Source: Arthrobacter sp. SLBN-112 (GTDB lineage Bacteria; Actinomycetota; Actinomycetes; Actinomycetales; Micrococcaceae). From it: 64,000 nt of DNA. The notes under the pieces were generated by a model. The model saw only the letters and a list, made by a program, of their open reading frames with translations. It had not been told where the DNA came from and did not search any database. The stretch's first letter is position 1. The number at the start of each line of letters is the position of its first letter. Position numbers and translations under genes: made by a program. The stretch is from NCBI RefSeq assembly GCF_030944625.1, contig NZ_JAUSXY010000001.1, positions 2,232,001 through 2,296,000 on the forward strand. Reading direction: 5' to 3'. Shown piece after piece: positions 25,885 to 35,233 of this stretch.

Positions 25885-27036
25885 GTGACAGCAGCAGTGA
25901 ATTCGTTTGGCCTGGCCCTGCCCGATTACCCCTGGGAGGCCATGGCGCCGTACGTGGCCAAAGCCTCGGAGCATCCCGGGGGAGCGGTCAACCTTTCCAT
26001 CGGAACCCCCGTCGACCCCACACCGCAACTGGTCCAGGACGCCCTGAAGGCCGCCGCCGACGCCCCGGGCTATCCCACTGTGCATGGCACGCCGGCGCTT
26101 CGGGAGGCCATCGCCGGCTGGTTCGAACGGCGGCGCGGAGTGTCCGGCCTGGATCCCCGCAATATCATGCCCACGGTGGGTTCCAAGGAACTCGTTGCGT
26201 GGCTTCCGCTGCTGCTGGGCCTCAAGCCCGGCGACGTCGTCGTACGCCCCAAGGTGGCGTACCCCACGTACGACATCGGAGCAACACTTGCCGGAGTCAC
26301 CTCGGTGGCCACGGACAACCTGGACGAGCTCGACGACGCCACCCGCGCCCGCGTGCGCCTCATCTGGGTCAATTCGCCCGGCAACCCCACCGGCAGCGTG
26401 CGGGACGCGGAGTCCCTGAAAGCGCTGGTGGTCCAGGCCCGTGAACTGGGTGCCGTGGTGGCCTCCGATGAATGCTATGCAGAGCTTGGCTGGGGGGACT
26501 GGGACGTCCAGCGCGGCGGCCGGCGGGTACCCAGCATCCTTGATCCCCGCGTGGCCGGCGGCTCGCACCAAGGCCTGCTCGCCGTCTACTCGCTGAGCAA
26601 GCAGTCAAACCTGGCCGGCTACCGGGCGGCATTCGTGGCCGGCGATCCCGGTCTGATGCCCAACCTGGTCAACAGCCGCAAGCACGCGGGCATGATCGTC
26701 CCGTACCCGGTCCAGGAGGCCATGCGGGTGGCGCTGGGCGACGACGCGCATGTTGAGGCCCAGAAGGACCTCTACCGCGGCCGGCGTGAACGGCTGGTGC
26801 CTGCGCTGCTGGACTTTGGCCTGCAGATCAAGGAATCCGACGCTGGACTGTACCTCTGGTCCACCGCGGGCGAGGACACCTGGGACACGGTGGCCCGGCT
26901 CGCGGACCTGGGCATCGTGGTGGGCCCGGGCGTCTTCTATGGTGATGCCGGCAACGGCTTTGTCAGGGTTGCCCTGACCGGCTCCGACGAGCGCATTGAC
27001 GCAGCGGTGGCCAGGCTGGCAGGAGCGGGCTCCTAA
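25885..27036 (+). CDS. dapC: Succinyldiaminopimelate transaminase
   Basis: DapC is the PLP aminotransferase of the succinylase branch of lysine and meso-diaminopimelate synthesis, converting N-succinyl-2-amino-6-ketopimelate to N-succinyl-diaminopimelate. The 383-residue class I fold has the PLP lysine in VYSLSKQSNLAGYRAAF, plus GTPVDPTP near the N-terminus and NSPGNPTGSV. The start is GTG with weak spacing from fdxA. DapD and DapE, which act on either side of it in the pathway, are encoded about 5 kb and 6 kb away in this window. Confidence 0.93.
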   Translation: MTAAVNSFGLALPDYPWEAMAPYVAKASEHPGGAVNLSIGTPVDPTPQLVQDALKAAADAPGYPTVHGTPALREAIAGWFERRRGVSGLDPRNIMPTVGSKELVAWLPLLLGLKPGDVVVRPKVAYPTYDIGATLAGVTSVATDNLDELDDATRARVRLIWVNSPGNPTGSVRDAESLKALVVQARELGAVVASDECYAELGWGDWDVQRGGRRVPSILDPRVAGGSHQGLLAVYSLSKQSNLAGYRAAFVAGDPGLMPNLVNSRKHAGMIVPYPVQEAMRVALGDDAHVEAQKDLYRGRRERLVPALLDFGLQIKESDAGLYLWSTAGEDTWDTVARLADLGIVVGPGVFYGDAGNGFVRVALTGSDERIDAAVARLAGAGS

Positions 27037-27273
27037 GGGCACGTAATATTCGTGTGACTCGTCCCACATCCGGGGCATTTTAGGCCGTATCGGCAGGCCA
27101 CGGATTAGTGACACCCGCCAAGGAGCGGTAGTTTTTAAGTGACTATCAATGGTGGCTTTCTACAAGAAGGCAGCCCGGGTGTTGGAACCTGTCTTCTCAG
27201 GATCAGTGCGCGGCTCACCTGATGTTGGATCAAGCTTTCGACAGAGGCCCAGACGCCTCATGAAGGGGACTCC

Positions 27274-28560
27274 ATGACTGAGACCAACAATGCTGCGACC
27301 CTGCTCCATGCAGGTGGCGAGCTGAAGCTCCCGCGCATCCAGGTTGTTGAAGGGAACGAGGGTTACGACGTCTCCAAGCTGCTGAAGCAGACCGGCGCCG
27401 TGACTTTTGACCCCGGCTTCATGAACACCGCAGCAACCACCTCGGCAATCACCTACATCGATGGCGATGCGGGCATCCTGCGCTACCGCGGATACCCCAT
27501 CGAGCAGCTGGCGCAGCACTCCAGCTTCCTTGAGGTGTCCTACCTGCTGATCTACGGCAACCTGCCGACGCCCACCGAGCTGGACGAGTTCGACCAGAAG
27601 ATCCGGCGCCACACCCTGCTGCACGAGGAGCTCAAGGGCTTCTTCGGCGGCTTCCCCCGCGACGCGCACCCGATGCCGGTGCTGTCCTCCGCAGTATCCG
27701 CCCTGTCCACGTTCTACCAGGACTCGCTGGACCCGTTCAACGCCGAACAGGTGGAGGTTTCCACCATCCGCCTGATGGCCAAGCTGCCGGTCATCGCCGC
27801 TTACGCGCACAAGAAGTCCATCGGCCAGCCCATGCTGTACCCGGACAACTCCATGAACCTGGTGGAGAACTTCCTGCGCCTCAGCTTCGGCCTGCCGGCC
27901 GAGCAGTACGAGCTGGACCCGGTGATCGTCAAGGCACTGGACCTGCTCCTCATCCTGCACGCGGACCACGAGCAGAACTGCTCCACCTCCACGGTGCGCC
28001 TGGTGGGCTCCTCCAACGCCAACCTCTTCGCCTCCGTTTCCGCAGGCATCAACGCACTCTTCGGCCCCGCCCACGGCGGCGCCAATGAAGCCGTCCTGAA
28101 GATGCTCCGCCAGATCCAGGCCGAGGGCCTCAAGCCCGAGGACTACATGGAGAAGGTCAAGAACAAGGAAGACGGCGTCCGCCTCATGGGCTTCGGGCAC
28201 CGGGTCTACAAGAACTACGATCCGCGCGCCAAGATCGTCAAGGCCACGGCCCACGAGATCCTCAGCAAGCTCGGCGGCAACGACGAGCTGCTGGACATCG
28301 CCATGCGGCTGGAGGAGAAGGCGCTCAGCGATGACTACTTCATCCAACGCAAGCTCTACCCGAATGTGGACTTCTACACCGGCCTGATCTACAAGGCGAT
28401 GGGCTTCCCGGAAAAGATGTTCACCGTCCTGTTCGCCATTGGCCGCCTGCCGGGATGGATCGCGCAGTGGCGTGAAATGATCAGCGACCCCAACACCAAG
28501 ATCGGCCGCCCGCGCCAGCTGTACATCGGCGAGCCGGAGCGGGACTACCCGGCACGCTGA
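27274..28560 (+). CDS. gltA: Citrate synthase
   Basis: Citrate synthase condenses oxaloacetate with acetyl-CoA at the entry to the TCA cycle. The 428-residue length and sequence fit the hexameric type found in bacteria. Active-site segments are LILHADHEQNCSTSTVRLVG, FGPAHGGANEAV (His) and LMGFGHRVYKNYDPRA. The ATG follows GGGGA. The 237-base upstream region holds no gene and presumably carries the promoter. A GC-rich hairpin with a T tract follows the stop. Confidence 0.97.
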   Translation: MTETNNAATLLHAGGELKLPRIQVVEGNEGYDVSKLLKQTGAVTFDPGFMNTAATTSAITYIDGDAGILRYRGYPIEQLAQHSSFLEVSYLLIYGNLPTPTELDEFDQKIRRHTLLHEELKGFFGGFPRDAHPMPVLSSAVSALSTFYQDSLDPFNAEQVEVSTIRLMAKLPVIAAYAHKKSIGQPMLYPDNSMNLVENFLRLSFGLPAEQYELDPVIVKALDLLLILHADHEQNCSTSTVRLVGSSNANLFASVSAGINALFGPAHGGANEAVLKMLRQIQAEGLKPEDYMEKVKNKEDGVRLMGFGHRVYKNYDPRAKIVKATAHEILSKLGGNDELLDIAMRLEEKALSDDYFIQRKLYPNVDFYTGLIYKAMGFPEKMFTVLFAIGRLPGWIAQWREMISDPNTKIGRPRQLYIGEPERDYPAR

Positions 28561-28584
28561 ATCCCCACCGGCTGAATGACGACG

Positions 28585-28617
28585 GCGGCCGCCCACCTCA
28601 GGTGAGCGGCCGCTTTT
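28585..28617 (+). terminator. gltA terminator
   Basis: GCGGCCGC arms (28585-28592 and 28606-28613), extended inward by CACC/GGTG with one mismatch, are followed by TTTT. Confidence 0.85.
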
Positions 28618-28689
28618 GCGTTAATCGATTGCTCCCCACCGGCTCCCTGCCCTCGCAAGCTCGGGCCGGGCCCTCGCCGGCGTGGGCCC

Positions 28690-28719
28690 CTTGTCGTTCT
28701 CGGTCTCCAAAACGACAAG
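28690..28719. terminator. Hairpin downstream of galE
   Basis: CTTGTCGTT and AACGACAAG form a 9-bp inverted repeat with a 12-base spacer, 19 bases beyond the galE stop. A role as galE terminator is plausible but the stem is moderate. Confidence 0.4.
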
Positions 28720-28738
28720 TACGGAGCACTCGATGGGG

Positions 28739-29752
28739 CTAGGAGGCGTAGCCCTGCGGGTTGTTCTTCTGCCAGCGCCAGTGGTCCTCGCACATCTGGT
28801 CCACGGTCTTGGTGGTGGACCAGCTCAAATCCGCCAGCGCGGACGTGGCGTCCGCCCAGAAAGCCGGAAGGTCTCCCGCGCGGCGGCCGGTGATCTCATA
28901 GGGGATGGGCTGGCCGACGGCCTTTTCGAAGGAGCGCAGGACCTCCAGGACGGAGGAACCCTTGCCGGAGCCCAGGTTCCAGCGGAAGACGCCGGTGCGT
29001 GCGGCGATGTGGTTCAGTGCGGCCACGTGACCTTCCGCCAGGTCGACGACGTGGATGTAGTCGCGCAGGCAGGTGCCGTCCGGGGTGTCGTAGTCGCCGC
29101 CGAAGACCATCAGCTTCTCGCGGCGGCCCACGGCCACCTGGGCGATGAACGGAACCAGGTTGTTGGGAATGCCCTGGGGGTCTTCGCCGATCCGGCCCGA
29201 CGGGTGCGCGCCCACCGGATTGAAGTAGCGCAGGAGTGCTATGTGCCAGCGGGAATCCGCCGCGCCGAGGTCCGAGAGGATGTCCTCGATCTGTTCCTTG
29301 GTTCGCCCGTACGGGTTGTTGGCGCCGATCTCCATCTTTTCCACGTACGGGATGGGGTTGTGCTCCCCGTAGACGGTGGCTGACGAGCTGAACACGATGG
29401 ACCGGACGTCGTGCCGGTCCATGACGCGGATCAGGTTCAGGGTGCCTACAAGGTTGTTGTAGTAGTAGTGCAGCGGCTCCCGAACCGACTCACCGACGGC
29501 CTTCAGGCCGGCGAAATGGATCACGGCGTCGATGGCGCTGCCGGCAAAGACCTTTTCGACGGCGGCCTCGTCCACAAGGTCGACGTGGTGGAACTCGGCG
29601 GCCTTGCCGCTGAGCTCGGCAACCCGCCGCAGCGACTCTTCGCTCGAATTGACGAGGTTGTCGATGACAACGACGTCGTGGCCGGCTTCCTGCAGGGAAA
29701 GAACAGTGTGGGAACCGATGTAGCCGGTGCCACCTGTAACCAAGATTTTCAT
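28739..29752 (-). CDS. galE: UDP-glucose 4-epimerase
   Basis: GalE interconverts UDP-glucose and UDP-galactose using bound NAD (Leloir pathway and cell-surface polysaccharide supply). The 337-residue extended short-chain dehydrogenase has the N-terminal nucleotide motif TGGTGYIGSHT, the Ser region SSSATVYGEHN, the catalytic Tyr-x-x-x-Lys in PYGRTKEQIE, and RDYIHVVDLAEGHVAAL near the C-terminal part. It stands alone, convergent with gltA and divergent from a TetR regulator. No other gal genes are next to it. Confidence 0.96.
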   Translation of the reverse strand: MKILVTGGTGYIGSHTVLSLQEAGHDVVVIDNLVNSSEESLRRVAELSGKAAEFHHVDLVDEAAVEKVFAGSAIDAVIHFAGLKAVGESVREPLHYYYNNLVGTLNLIRVMDRHDVRSIVFSSSATVYGEHNPIPYVEKMEIGANNPYGRTKEQIEDILSDLGAADSRWHIALLRYFNPVGAHPSGRIGEDPQGIPNNLVPFIAQVAVGRREKLMVFGGDYDTPDGTCLRDYIHVVDLAEGHVAALNHIAARTGVFRWNLGSGKGSSVLEVLRSFEKAVGQPIPYEITGRRAGDLPAFWADATSALADLSWSTTKTVDQMCEDHWRWQKNNPQGYAS

Positions 29753-29829
29753 GCCTCAACGCTATCCCACGGCAGGTGCCGGCCGCCCCTGCTTGCCGGA
29801 TGGTGGGCGCGATGTGACACGCAAAAAGA

Positions 29830-29843
29830 AGCACAAGTGTGCT
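29830..29843. promoter_or_regulatory. Palindrome upstream of TetR gene, candidate operator
   Basis: AGCACA-AG-TGTGCT is a perfect inverted repeat seven bases before the ATG of the TetR-family gene, where autoregulatory TetR operators often lie. Confidence 0.4.
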
Positions 29844-29850
29844 ACTAAGG

Positions 29851-30459
29851 ATGGTGCCCAAAATTGTAGATGCAGGTGCCCGGCGGCAGGATGTGGTCCA
29901 GGCGGTTCTCCGCATCATCGCCGTTGACGGGCTTGAACGCGCTTCGCTGCGCGAAGTGGCCGACGAAGCCGGCCTGGCGGTCGGTTCCGTTCGGCACTAC
30001 TTCGCAGGAAGCGATGAGCTCCTGGCCTTCTCATTTGGAGCAGTCGTAGACCGCGTCGTCGGCAGGCTTCAGGGCCTGCTGCCCGCCGTGGACGGCGCCG
30101 TCCACGGCAGCCCGGAACACCGCCAGGCCGTTTTAACCCTGCTGGGCGGGTTGTTGCCCCTGGACCAGGAAAGTGCGGTGGAGGCATGCGCGTGGATGGC
30201 CTTCAAGAACGCGGCGCGGATCAGGCCATTCCTTGCAGCCGTTGCGGACCGCAGCCACCGGGAGGTCGCTGCCGTCATCGGGCGTGTGGTTGCCTCGCTG
30301 CTGCCGGATGAACCGCAGGAGAACCTGGTGGTAGAGGCGGAGCGGTTGCTGGCCACGCTGGACGGCCTATGCATGCACGCCTTGCTGCAGCCGGGCTGGA
30401 TGACTGCGCAGATGTGCGGCGATGTCCTTGAGCGGCACCTGGACGGGCTGGCACGTTGA
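29851..30459 (+). CDS. TetR/AcrR family transcriptional regulator
   Basis: This 202-residue regulator has an N-terminal helix-turn-helix: VLRIIAVDGLERASLREVAD, then EAGLAVGSVRHYFAGSDELL. The C-terminal half (about 60-200) is a TetR_C-type ligand domain of unknown specificity. I start at the ATG reading MVPKIVDAG; a GTG four codons upstream falls inside the palindrome 29830-29843 and is less likely. A gene of unknown function lies 116 bases downstream on the same strand; galE is divergent. Confidence 0.88.
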   Translation: MVPKIVDAGARRQDVVQAVLRIIAVDGLERASLREVADEAGLAVGSVRHYFAGSDELLAFSFGAVVDRVVGRLQGLLPAVDGAVHGSPEHRQAVLTLLGGLLPLDQESAVEACAWMAFKNAARIRPFLAAVADRSHREVAAVIGRVVASLLPDEPQENLVVEAERLLATLDGLCMHALLQPGWMTAQMCGDVLERHLDGLAR

Positions 30460-30575
30460 GCCGTACCTGGAGCATGTCCGGCACTACCGCGGATGGCCTG
30501 CGGGAATAGACTGAAAGCCGGTACGCCGGACTGCAGCACAACGCCCGGCAGAAGTCGGCCACGGAAGGACTTTGA

Positions 30576-31187
30576 ATGCACCACGCAAGCGGTTCAGGAT
30601 GGCAGATCACCACGGATACGTCCGGGCCGATGATGATTGCTCTCTACGTCCGGGACGCGGCCGGCCTCAACGGAGTGGGCCGTCCAATGCTGTCCCACGC
30701 GGCCCCCAAGGTCAGGTCCGCCGACCATACCCACCTCACCTCAGAGGTCGGTGGGCTCAACGCCCTGAAGACCGAGTGGGAGGCGTGGTGGGAGCAACTG
30801 CTCAAGGCGTACCCGCAGACGGCGCCCGAACTCTCCCCGCCGGATTTTGAGGCGTTCGGCAATTCCCCCGCCCTGCAGCGGGTCCTGCAGGCGCACTTCG
30901 GCTCTGCTCTCACCTGGGCCAGGGAACGCAGGAGCGAGTATGCGGAGCTGGAGGGGGAACGGGGCGCCAGCGGAACGGACCAGCTTCTTGCGGACATGGT
31001 GGATGACAGGCTGATGGAAATCGGCCGGGATTCGAGGGACTTCCGCCTGACCATCATCGAACTGCCGCTGGACGAGCAGCGGGCCTGGTACCTTGAACCG
31101 GACAAGATCATCATGAGCCAGGAACTGATGAGCCAGCCTGAGCTGTTCCGCAGCTATGTCCAGCCCGTGCTGGAAATCCTGGTCTGA
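30576..31187 (+). CDS. Conserved hypothetical protein
   Basis: I do not recognise this 203-residue protein. It has no signal peptide or membrane segment and is acidic in its central helical part (WARERRSEYAELEGERG). The N-terminus (WQITTDTSGPMMIALYVRDA) and C-terminus (LEPDKIIMSQELMSQPELFR) look like ordered segments of a soluble protein. GGAAGGA before the ATG and normal codon bias support a real gene. It may be co-transcribed with the preceding TetR gene. It is convergent with the lysozyme-like gene, 10 bases apart. Confidence 0.75.
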   Translation: MHHASGSGWQITTDTSGPMMIALYVRDAAGLNGVGRPMLSHAAPKVRSADHTHLTSEVGGLNALKTEWEAWWEQLLKAYPQTAPELSPPDFEAFGNSPALQRVLQAHFGSALTWARERRSEYAELEGERGASGTDQLLADMVDDRLMEIGRDSRDFRLTIIELPLDEQRAWYLEPDKIIMSQELMSQPELFRSYVQPVLEILV

Positions 31188-31197
31188 CCCGGCAGCC

Positions 31198-32055
31198 TCA
31201 ACTGCCGCCGTCGTTCTGCCGCACCGTGATGCGCACCCGCCCGTCCGCCGTGGTCGAATCCTGCCAGCCGTTGCCGCCCGAACGTTGCCAGGCGCGCCCG
31301 GCAACGTCAACGCGGGTCACGGACAGATCCTTTGCATTGGCAACTGCCCACTGGGCGATAGACCACGCCATCGCTCCGTCGGCTTCCACCACCAGGGTGT
31401 CGCCATCAGCCTGGGAATCCACGCCGCCGTAAGCCTGCTCCAGCTCGCCGGCTACCGCGGCCACGTCCCCTGCGGCCGTGGCCGAGCGCAGCGTGCACTG
31501 GACCCCCTCCTTGGTCTGGCCCGTTAGACCGGAGGCGAACGCCCGCCCCATATCCTCGTGCTGGGCGTAGGCTTCGGGATGGGCGGAGTGCTGCACCCGC
31601 TGGGCGGCCTCCGTGATGTCCAGTGCCTCGTACCCCGGAATCTTCACCAGTGCGTCGTAGAAAGCGTTTACGGCGTAGTACGGGTCCATGATTTGTGCTT
31701 CGGTTCCCCAGCCCTGGGACGGCCGCTGCTGGAAGAGTCCCCGCGAATCCGGTCCGGCCTGGTCACCGTGGCCGATGTTGCGGAGCTTTGACTCCTGCAT
31801 GGCAGTGGCAAGGGCGATGGTGGCAGCCCGGGCGGGCAATCCCCGCCGCACAGCCACAGCGGTGATGAGGGCGGCGTTGGCCGCCTGGTCCGGAGCCAGT
31901 TCACCGCTGCGGTTGCCGGCTGAGGCGGTGCAGCGTTCCGAAACGAGGGTTTCGGAACGCTGCACGAAGTACACCGCGGTATAGATGCCGCCCGCTGCCA
32001 GCGCGAGGGCAAGCAACAGCACCGCCAGGCGGCGCAGGCCGCGTCTGCGTCCCAC
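31198..32055 (-). CDS. Lysozyme-like/transglycosylase-fold membrane-anchored protein
   Basis: This 285-residue protein has a basic N-terminus and one membrane segment (about residues 9-31). The following region, ATIALATAMQESKLRNIGHG with DSRGLFQQRPSQGWGT and IMDPYYAVNAFYDAL, is the lysozyme-like pattern seen in many actinobacterial secreted proteins, with Glu in QES as the candidate catalytic acid. The C-terminal 90 residues look like a separate alpha/beta domain. Peptidoglycan cleavage is inferred. Codons just after the membrane segment contain a 17-bp perfect inverted repeat. Eight bases separate its stop from the dapD-side gene end region; it is read in the same direction as dapD. Confidence 0.78.
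   Translation of the reverse strand: MGRRRGLRRLAVLLLALALAAGGIYTAVYFVQRSETLVSERCTASAGNRSGELAPDQAANAALITAVAVRRGLPARAATIALATAMQESKLRNIGHGDQAGPDSRGLFQQRPSQGWGTEAQIMDPYYAVNAFYDALVKIPGYEALDITEAAQRVQHSAHPEAYAQHEDMGRAFASGLTGQTKEGVQCTLRSATAAGDVAAVAGELEQAYGGVDSQADGDTLVVEADGAMAWSIAQWAVANAKDLSVTRVDVAGRAWQRSGGNGWQDSTTADGRVRITVRQNDGGS
31928..31965. repeat. 17-bp perfect inverted repeat inside a coding region
   Basis: Arms 31928-31944 and 31949-31965 are exact complements around a GAGG loop. They encode the near-mirror peptide VQRSETLVSERCTA just after the membrane anchor of the lysozyme-like protein. Confidence 0.85.
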
Positions 32056-32063
32056 CGAAGGAT

Positions 32064-33086
32064 TCAGTTGGCGTGCAGGGCGTCGTTCAACTCAACGGTC
32101 TGGCCGGCGCGGGGGAGGGCCTCGACGGCCCCGGTGGTGGAGTTGCGGCGGAACAGCAGGTTGGGCACGCCGGAGAGTTCGACGGCCTTGACGATCTTGG
32201 TGGTGTCTTCGCCTACCTCGTCCTTGGGCCCCGGGATGCGTACGCGGGTGCCTGCCGTGACGTAGAGGCCGGCTTCGACAACGGAGTCGTCGCCGATGCT
32301 GATACCGACGCCGGAGTTGGCACCGAGGAGGACGCGCTCACCGATGGTGATCTTCTCCTTGCCGCCTCCGGACAGGGTGCCCATGATGGATGCCCCGCCG
32401 CCCACGTCACTGCCGTCGCCGGCCACCACGCCGGCGGAAATGCGGCCCTCCACCATGGAGGTGCCCAGGGTTCCGGCGTTGTAGTTGACGAAGCCCTCGT
32501 GCATGACGGTGGTGCCGGCGGCGAGGTGTGCGCCAAGGCGGACCCTGTCGGCGTCGGCAATCCGGACTCCGGTGGGTACCACGTAGTCCACCATGCGCGG
32601 GAACTTGTCGATGCCGTAGACGGTGACGGCGCCGCGCCTGCGGAGCTTGGCGCGGGTCAGTTCGAAGCCTTCGACGGGGGCGGGGCCGAAGTTGGTCCAC
32701 ACGACGTTGGGGAGCTTGCCGAAGATGCCGTCGAGGTTGATGGTGTTGGGCTGGACCAGCCGGTGCGAGAGGAGGTGCAGGCGGAGGTAGGTGTCGGCGG
32801 TGTCCGCGGGGGCTTCATCGAGGTTGATCTGGACAAAGACCACCTTCTGCTCGGTCCCGCGGTCCTCGTCCGCGCCGTTCTCGGCAATGCGGGTCAGGGC
32901 CTCGTCGGCGTGCTCCACCGAACGGAGGTTCCCGGCCGCGACACCAAGCGCCGGCGCCGGGAACCAGACATCCAGGACGCTTGCGTCGCCGGTGGCGATG
33001 GTGGCAATACCAAAGCCGTAGGCCGAACGGTTATCGGGGTCTGTGGTGAGGGTTTCGGGCACGGCGGAGGAAGCGGTCTCAGTCAT
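32064..33086 (-). CDS. dapD: 2,3,4,5-tetrahydropyridine-2,6-dicarboxylate N-succinyltransferase
   Basis: DapD succinylates tetrahydrodipicolinate in the lysine and diaminopimelate pathway, using succinyl-CoA. The 340-residue actinobacterial type has a left-handed beta-helix of hexapeptide repeats ([24 protein letters not shown] section, residues about 190-290), including [20 protein letters not shown] and [20 protein letters not shown] start at [10 protein letters not shown] because the longer frame runs through the dapE gene. A TAGACT box sits seven bases before this ATG, suggesting a leaderless message. It is divergent from dapE, 51 bases away. Confidence 0.94.
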   Translation of the reverse strand: MTETASSAVPETLTTDPDNRSAYGFGIATIATGDASVLDVWFPAPALGVAAGNLRSVEHADEALTRIAENGADEDRGTEQKVVFVQINLDEAPADTADTYLRLHLLSHRLVQPNTINLDGIFGKLPNVVWTNFGPAPVEGFELTRAKLRRRGAVTVYGIDKFPRMVDYVVPTGVRIADADRVRLGAHLAAGTTVMHEGFVNYNAGTLGTSMVEGRISAGVVAGDGSDVGGGASIMGTLSGGGKEKITIGERVLLGANSGVGISIGDDSVVEAGLYVTAGTRVRIPGPKDEVGEDTTKIVKAVELSGVPNLLFRRNSTTGAVEALPRAGQTVELNDALHAN

Positions 33087-33093
33087 GTGCTCC

Positions 33094-33131
33094 AGTCTAT
33101 CGAGGGGCGGGCAGGCGGTTCGAACTAGACT
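33094..33131. promoter_or_regulatory. Divergent -10 boxes for dapD and dapE
   Basis: TAGACT occurs once on each strand: complement of 33094-33099, seven bases before the dapD ATG, and 33126-33131, six bases before the dapE GTG. Both spacings predict leaderless transcripts. The two -10 boxes are only 26 bases apart, so the promoters must overlap. Confidence 0.55.
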
Positions 33132-33137
33132 GGCTTC

Positions 33138-34274
33138 GTGACTGCTGAAACCGCCCCCGAATCGTCCGTGTCCATCCTTGACCTGCAGCAGGACGTGGCG
33201 TTGCTGACCGCAGCAGTGATGGACATCAACAGCGTGTCCGGCAACGAGAAACAGCTCGCGGACGCTGTGGAGGCCGCCCTGGCGGAGATCCCCCAAATGA
33301 CCGTGGTTCGCGACGGCGACGCCATCATCGCCCGCACCGAACTCGGCCTGGCCGAGCGCGTGATCCTGGCGGGCCACCTGGACACCGTCCCGCTGCCCCA
33401 GACCGAGGGCTCCCGCGGCACCGTCCCCTCAACGTGGGACTCCGGAGTTCCGGGCGAGGGCATCCTCTATGGCCGCGGCGCCACTGACATGAAGGGCGGC
33501 GTGGCGGTCCAGCTGGCCCTGGCGGCAGGCTTGTTCGACGGCGGCAGGCAGCCCAAGCGGGATGTCACGTTTGTGTTTTACGACCATGAAGAAGTGGAAG
33601 CGGTGAAGAGTGGCCTGGGACGCCTGGTCCGGAACCATGGCGACCTGTTGCAGGGTGACTTCGCCATCCTGCTGGAGCCGACGGACGGCACGGTGGAGGG
33701 CGGCTGCAACGGGACCAGCCGGTTCGAAGCCACCACGGTGGGGGAGGCGGCCCACTCGGCCCGCGCATGGATGGGCAGCAACGCCATTCACGCCGCGGCG
33801 CCCATCCTTGCCCGCCTCGCGGCCTACGAGCCACGTACCGTCAACGTTGACGGCCTCGATTACCGTGAAAGCCTTAATGCGGTGAAGATCAACGGCGGCA
33901 CGGCCGGCAACGTCATCCCGGACCGATGCGTGGTGGAGATCAACTACCGGTTTGCCCCGGACAAAACGCCGGACCAAGCGGAAGCCCACATCCGGGAGCT
34001 GCTTGCCGGCTTCGACGTGGTCCGCACCGATGCCGCCGCCGGCGCCAGGCCTGGCCTTCAGCACCCGGCTGCGGCCTCCTTCGTTGCCGCCGTGGGAGCC
34101 GCGCCCAAGCCCAAATACGGCTGGACCGACGTCGCCCGCTTCAGCGAACTGGGTATCCCGGCGGTGAACTTCGGCCCTGGTGATCCGCTGCTGGCGCACA
34201 AGGACGACGAGCACGTTTCCGCCGACGCCATCCGCACGTGCCTCCGCGCCCTTGAGGAGTGGCTCGCCGGCTAG
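33138..34274 (+). CDS. dapE: Succinyl-diaminopimelate desuccinylase
   Basis: DapE is a di-zinc M20-family hydrolase that removes succinate from N-succinyl-LL-diaminopimelate. Metal and catalytic motifs are [12 protein letters not shown] (His and Asp), [11 protein letters not shown] (bridging Asp) and [10 protein letters not shown] (Glu pair). The dimerisation domain spans about residues 185-290, and the C-terminal His is in [13 protein letters not shown]. It has 378 residues with a GTG start that is probably also the 5' end of the message. A strong terminator follows. Confidence 0.95.
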   Translation: MTAETAPESSVSILDLQQDVALLTAAVMDINSVSGNEKQLADAVEAALAEIPQMTVVRDGDAIIARTELGLAERVILAGHLDTVPLPQTEGSRGTVPSTWDSGVPGEGILYGRGATDMKGGVAVQLALAAGLFDGGRQPKRDVTFVFYDHEEVEAVKSGLGRLVRNHGDLLQGDFAILLEPTDGTVEGGCNGTSRFEATTVGEAAHSARAWMGSNAIHAAAPILARLAAYEPRTVNVDGLDYRESLNAVKINGGTAGNVIPDRCVVEINYRFAPDKTPDQAEAHIRELLAGFDVVRTDAAAGARPGLQHPAAASFVAAVGAAPKPKYGWTDVARFSELGIPAVNFGPGDPLLAHKDDEHVSADAIRTCLRALEEWLAG

Positions 34275-34320
34275 GACGGCGGCCCGTTGACGACGAGCCT
34301 CGGACTCGGAGGTGAAACAT

Positions 34321-34358
34321 GGGAAGGGCCCGGAACCTTACGGTTCCGGGCCCTTCCC
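34321..34358. terminator. Bidirectional terminator between dapE and gluD
   Basis: A perfect 17-bp stem (34321-34337 and 34342-34358) with a TTAC loop lies between convergent dapE and the glutamate transporter operon. Confidence 0.88.
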
Positions 34359-34381
34359 GTCGACGGTGCAGCCGGTGCTGT

Positions 34382-35233
34382 TTATACCTCGGCGGGAACG
34401 GCAGCCGCTGGTATGACTGCTGCGCCGGGCTTGCGCGAGAGCCTGCGCTCCAGCCATTTGGCGAAAGCGGCCAGGATCAGGCACATTCCCACATAGAGCA
34501 CCGCGGCAACAATGGCTGCCGGGATAATCGGGGATCCGTACTGGATCTGGCTGCCGAAGTACTTCGCCTGGAAGAGGATCTCGTTGTAGGTAACGATGAA
34601 CCCGAGTGCGGTGTCCTTCAAGATGACCACGAGTTGGGAAATGATCACCGGAAGCATGGACCGGACGGCCTGGGGCAGCAGGATGCTGGTCATGACCTTG
34701 CTCTTGGGCAGGCCGATCGCATACCCGGCTTCGCTCTGGCCCCTCGGCAGCGACTCGATGCCCGCCCGGAAGACCTCGGCAAGGACAGACCCGTTGTACA
34801 ACACCAGCCCGGCAACCACGGCGGTGAACGGCGTGATTCCCTGGATCCCGACGGTGGGCAGGCCGTAGTAGAAGATCATCATCAGGATCAGCAGCGGAAC
34901 GGCGCGGAACAACTCCGTGAAGCCGTAACACGGAGCACTGATCCAGCGTCGGTCGGACAACCGGCCAAATGCCAGCAGCACGCCGAGGATCAGGCTCAGG
35001 ACTGCCGCGGTGGCGAAGGCGGACAGGGTGGCACCGACGGACTGGGCTATGGTCTGCTGCACCAGCGGGAAGGTGAACAACTGCCACTTCTTCGCGTCGA
35101 ACTGGCCGCTCTGGGCCAAGCGCAGTACGACGAATCCGACGATCAGCAGGATCACGAGGGCGGTGACGACACCAAGAAGCCGGTACCGGGAGCGTGCCTT
35201 GGGGCCGGGAGCGTCAAAAAGGATTGAACTCAT
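34382..35233 (-). CDS. gluD: Glutamate/amino acid ABC transporter permease GluD
   Basis: This polar amino acid permease (283 residues) has five or six membrane segments and the HisM-type EAA loop (EVFRAGIESLPRGQSEAGYA, then IGLPKSKVMTSILLPQAVR). It pairs with GluC to form the membrane channel of a GluABCD glutamate-type importer. I start at MSSILFD, whose ATG overlaps the gluC stop (ATGA). The N-terminal cytoplasmic segment before the first helix is about 25 residues. It is the last gene in the operon, before terminator 34321-34358. Confidence 0.92.
   Translation of the reverse strand: MSSILFDAPGPKARSRYRLLGVVTALVILLIVGFVVLRLAQSGQFDAKKWQLFTFPLVQQTIAQSVGATLSAFATAAVLSLILGVLLAFGRLSDRRWISAPCYGFTELFRAVPLLILMMIFYYGLPTVGIQGITPFTAVVAGLVLYNGSVLAEVFRAGIESLPRGQSEAGYAIGLPKSKVMTSILLPQAVRSMLPVIISQLVVILKDTALGFIVTYNEILFQAKYFGSQIQYGSPIIPAAIVAAVLYVGMCLILAAFAKWLERRLSRKPGAAVIPAAAVPAEV

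Noticed and set aside
27160..28596. A 478-codon open frame antisense to gltA
   Set aside because: It is a shadow of citrate synthase.
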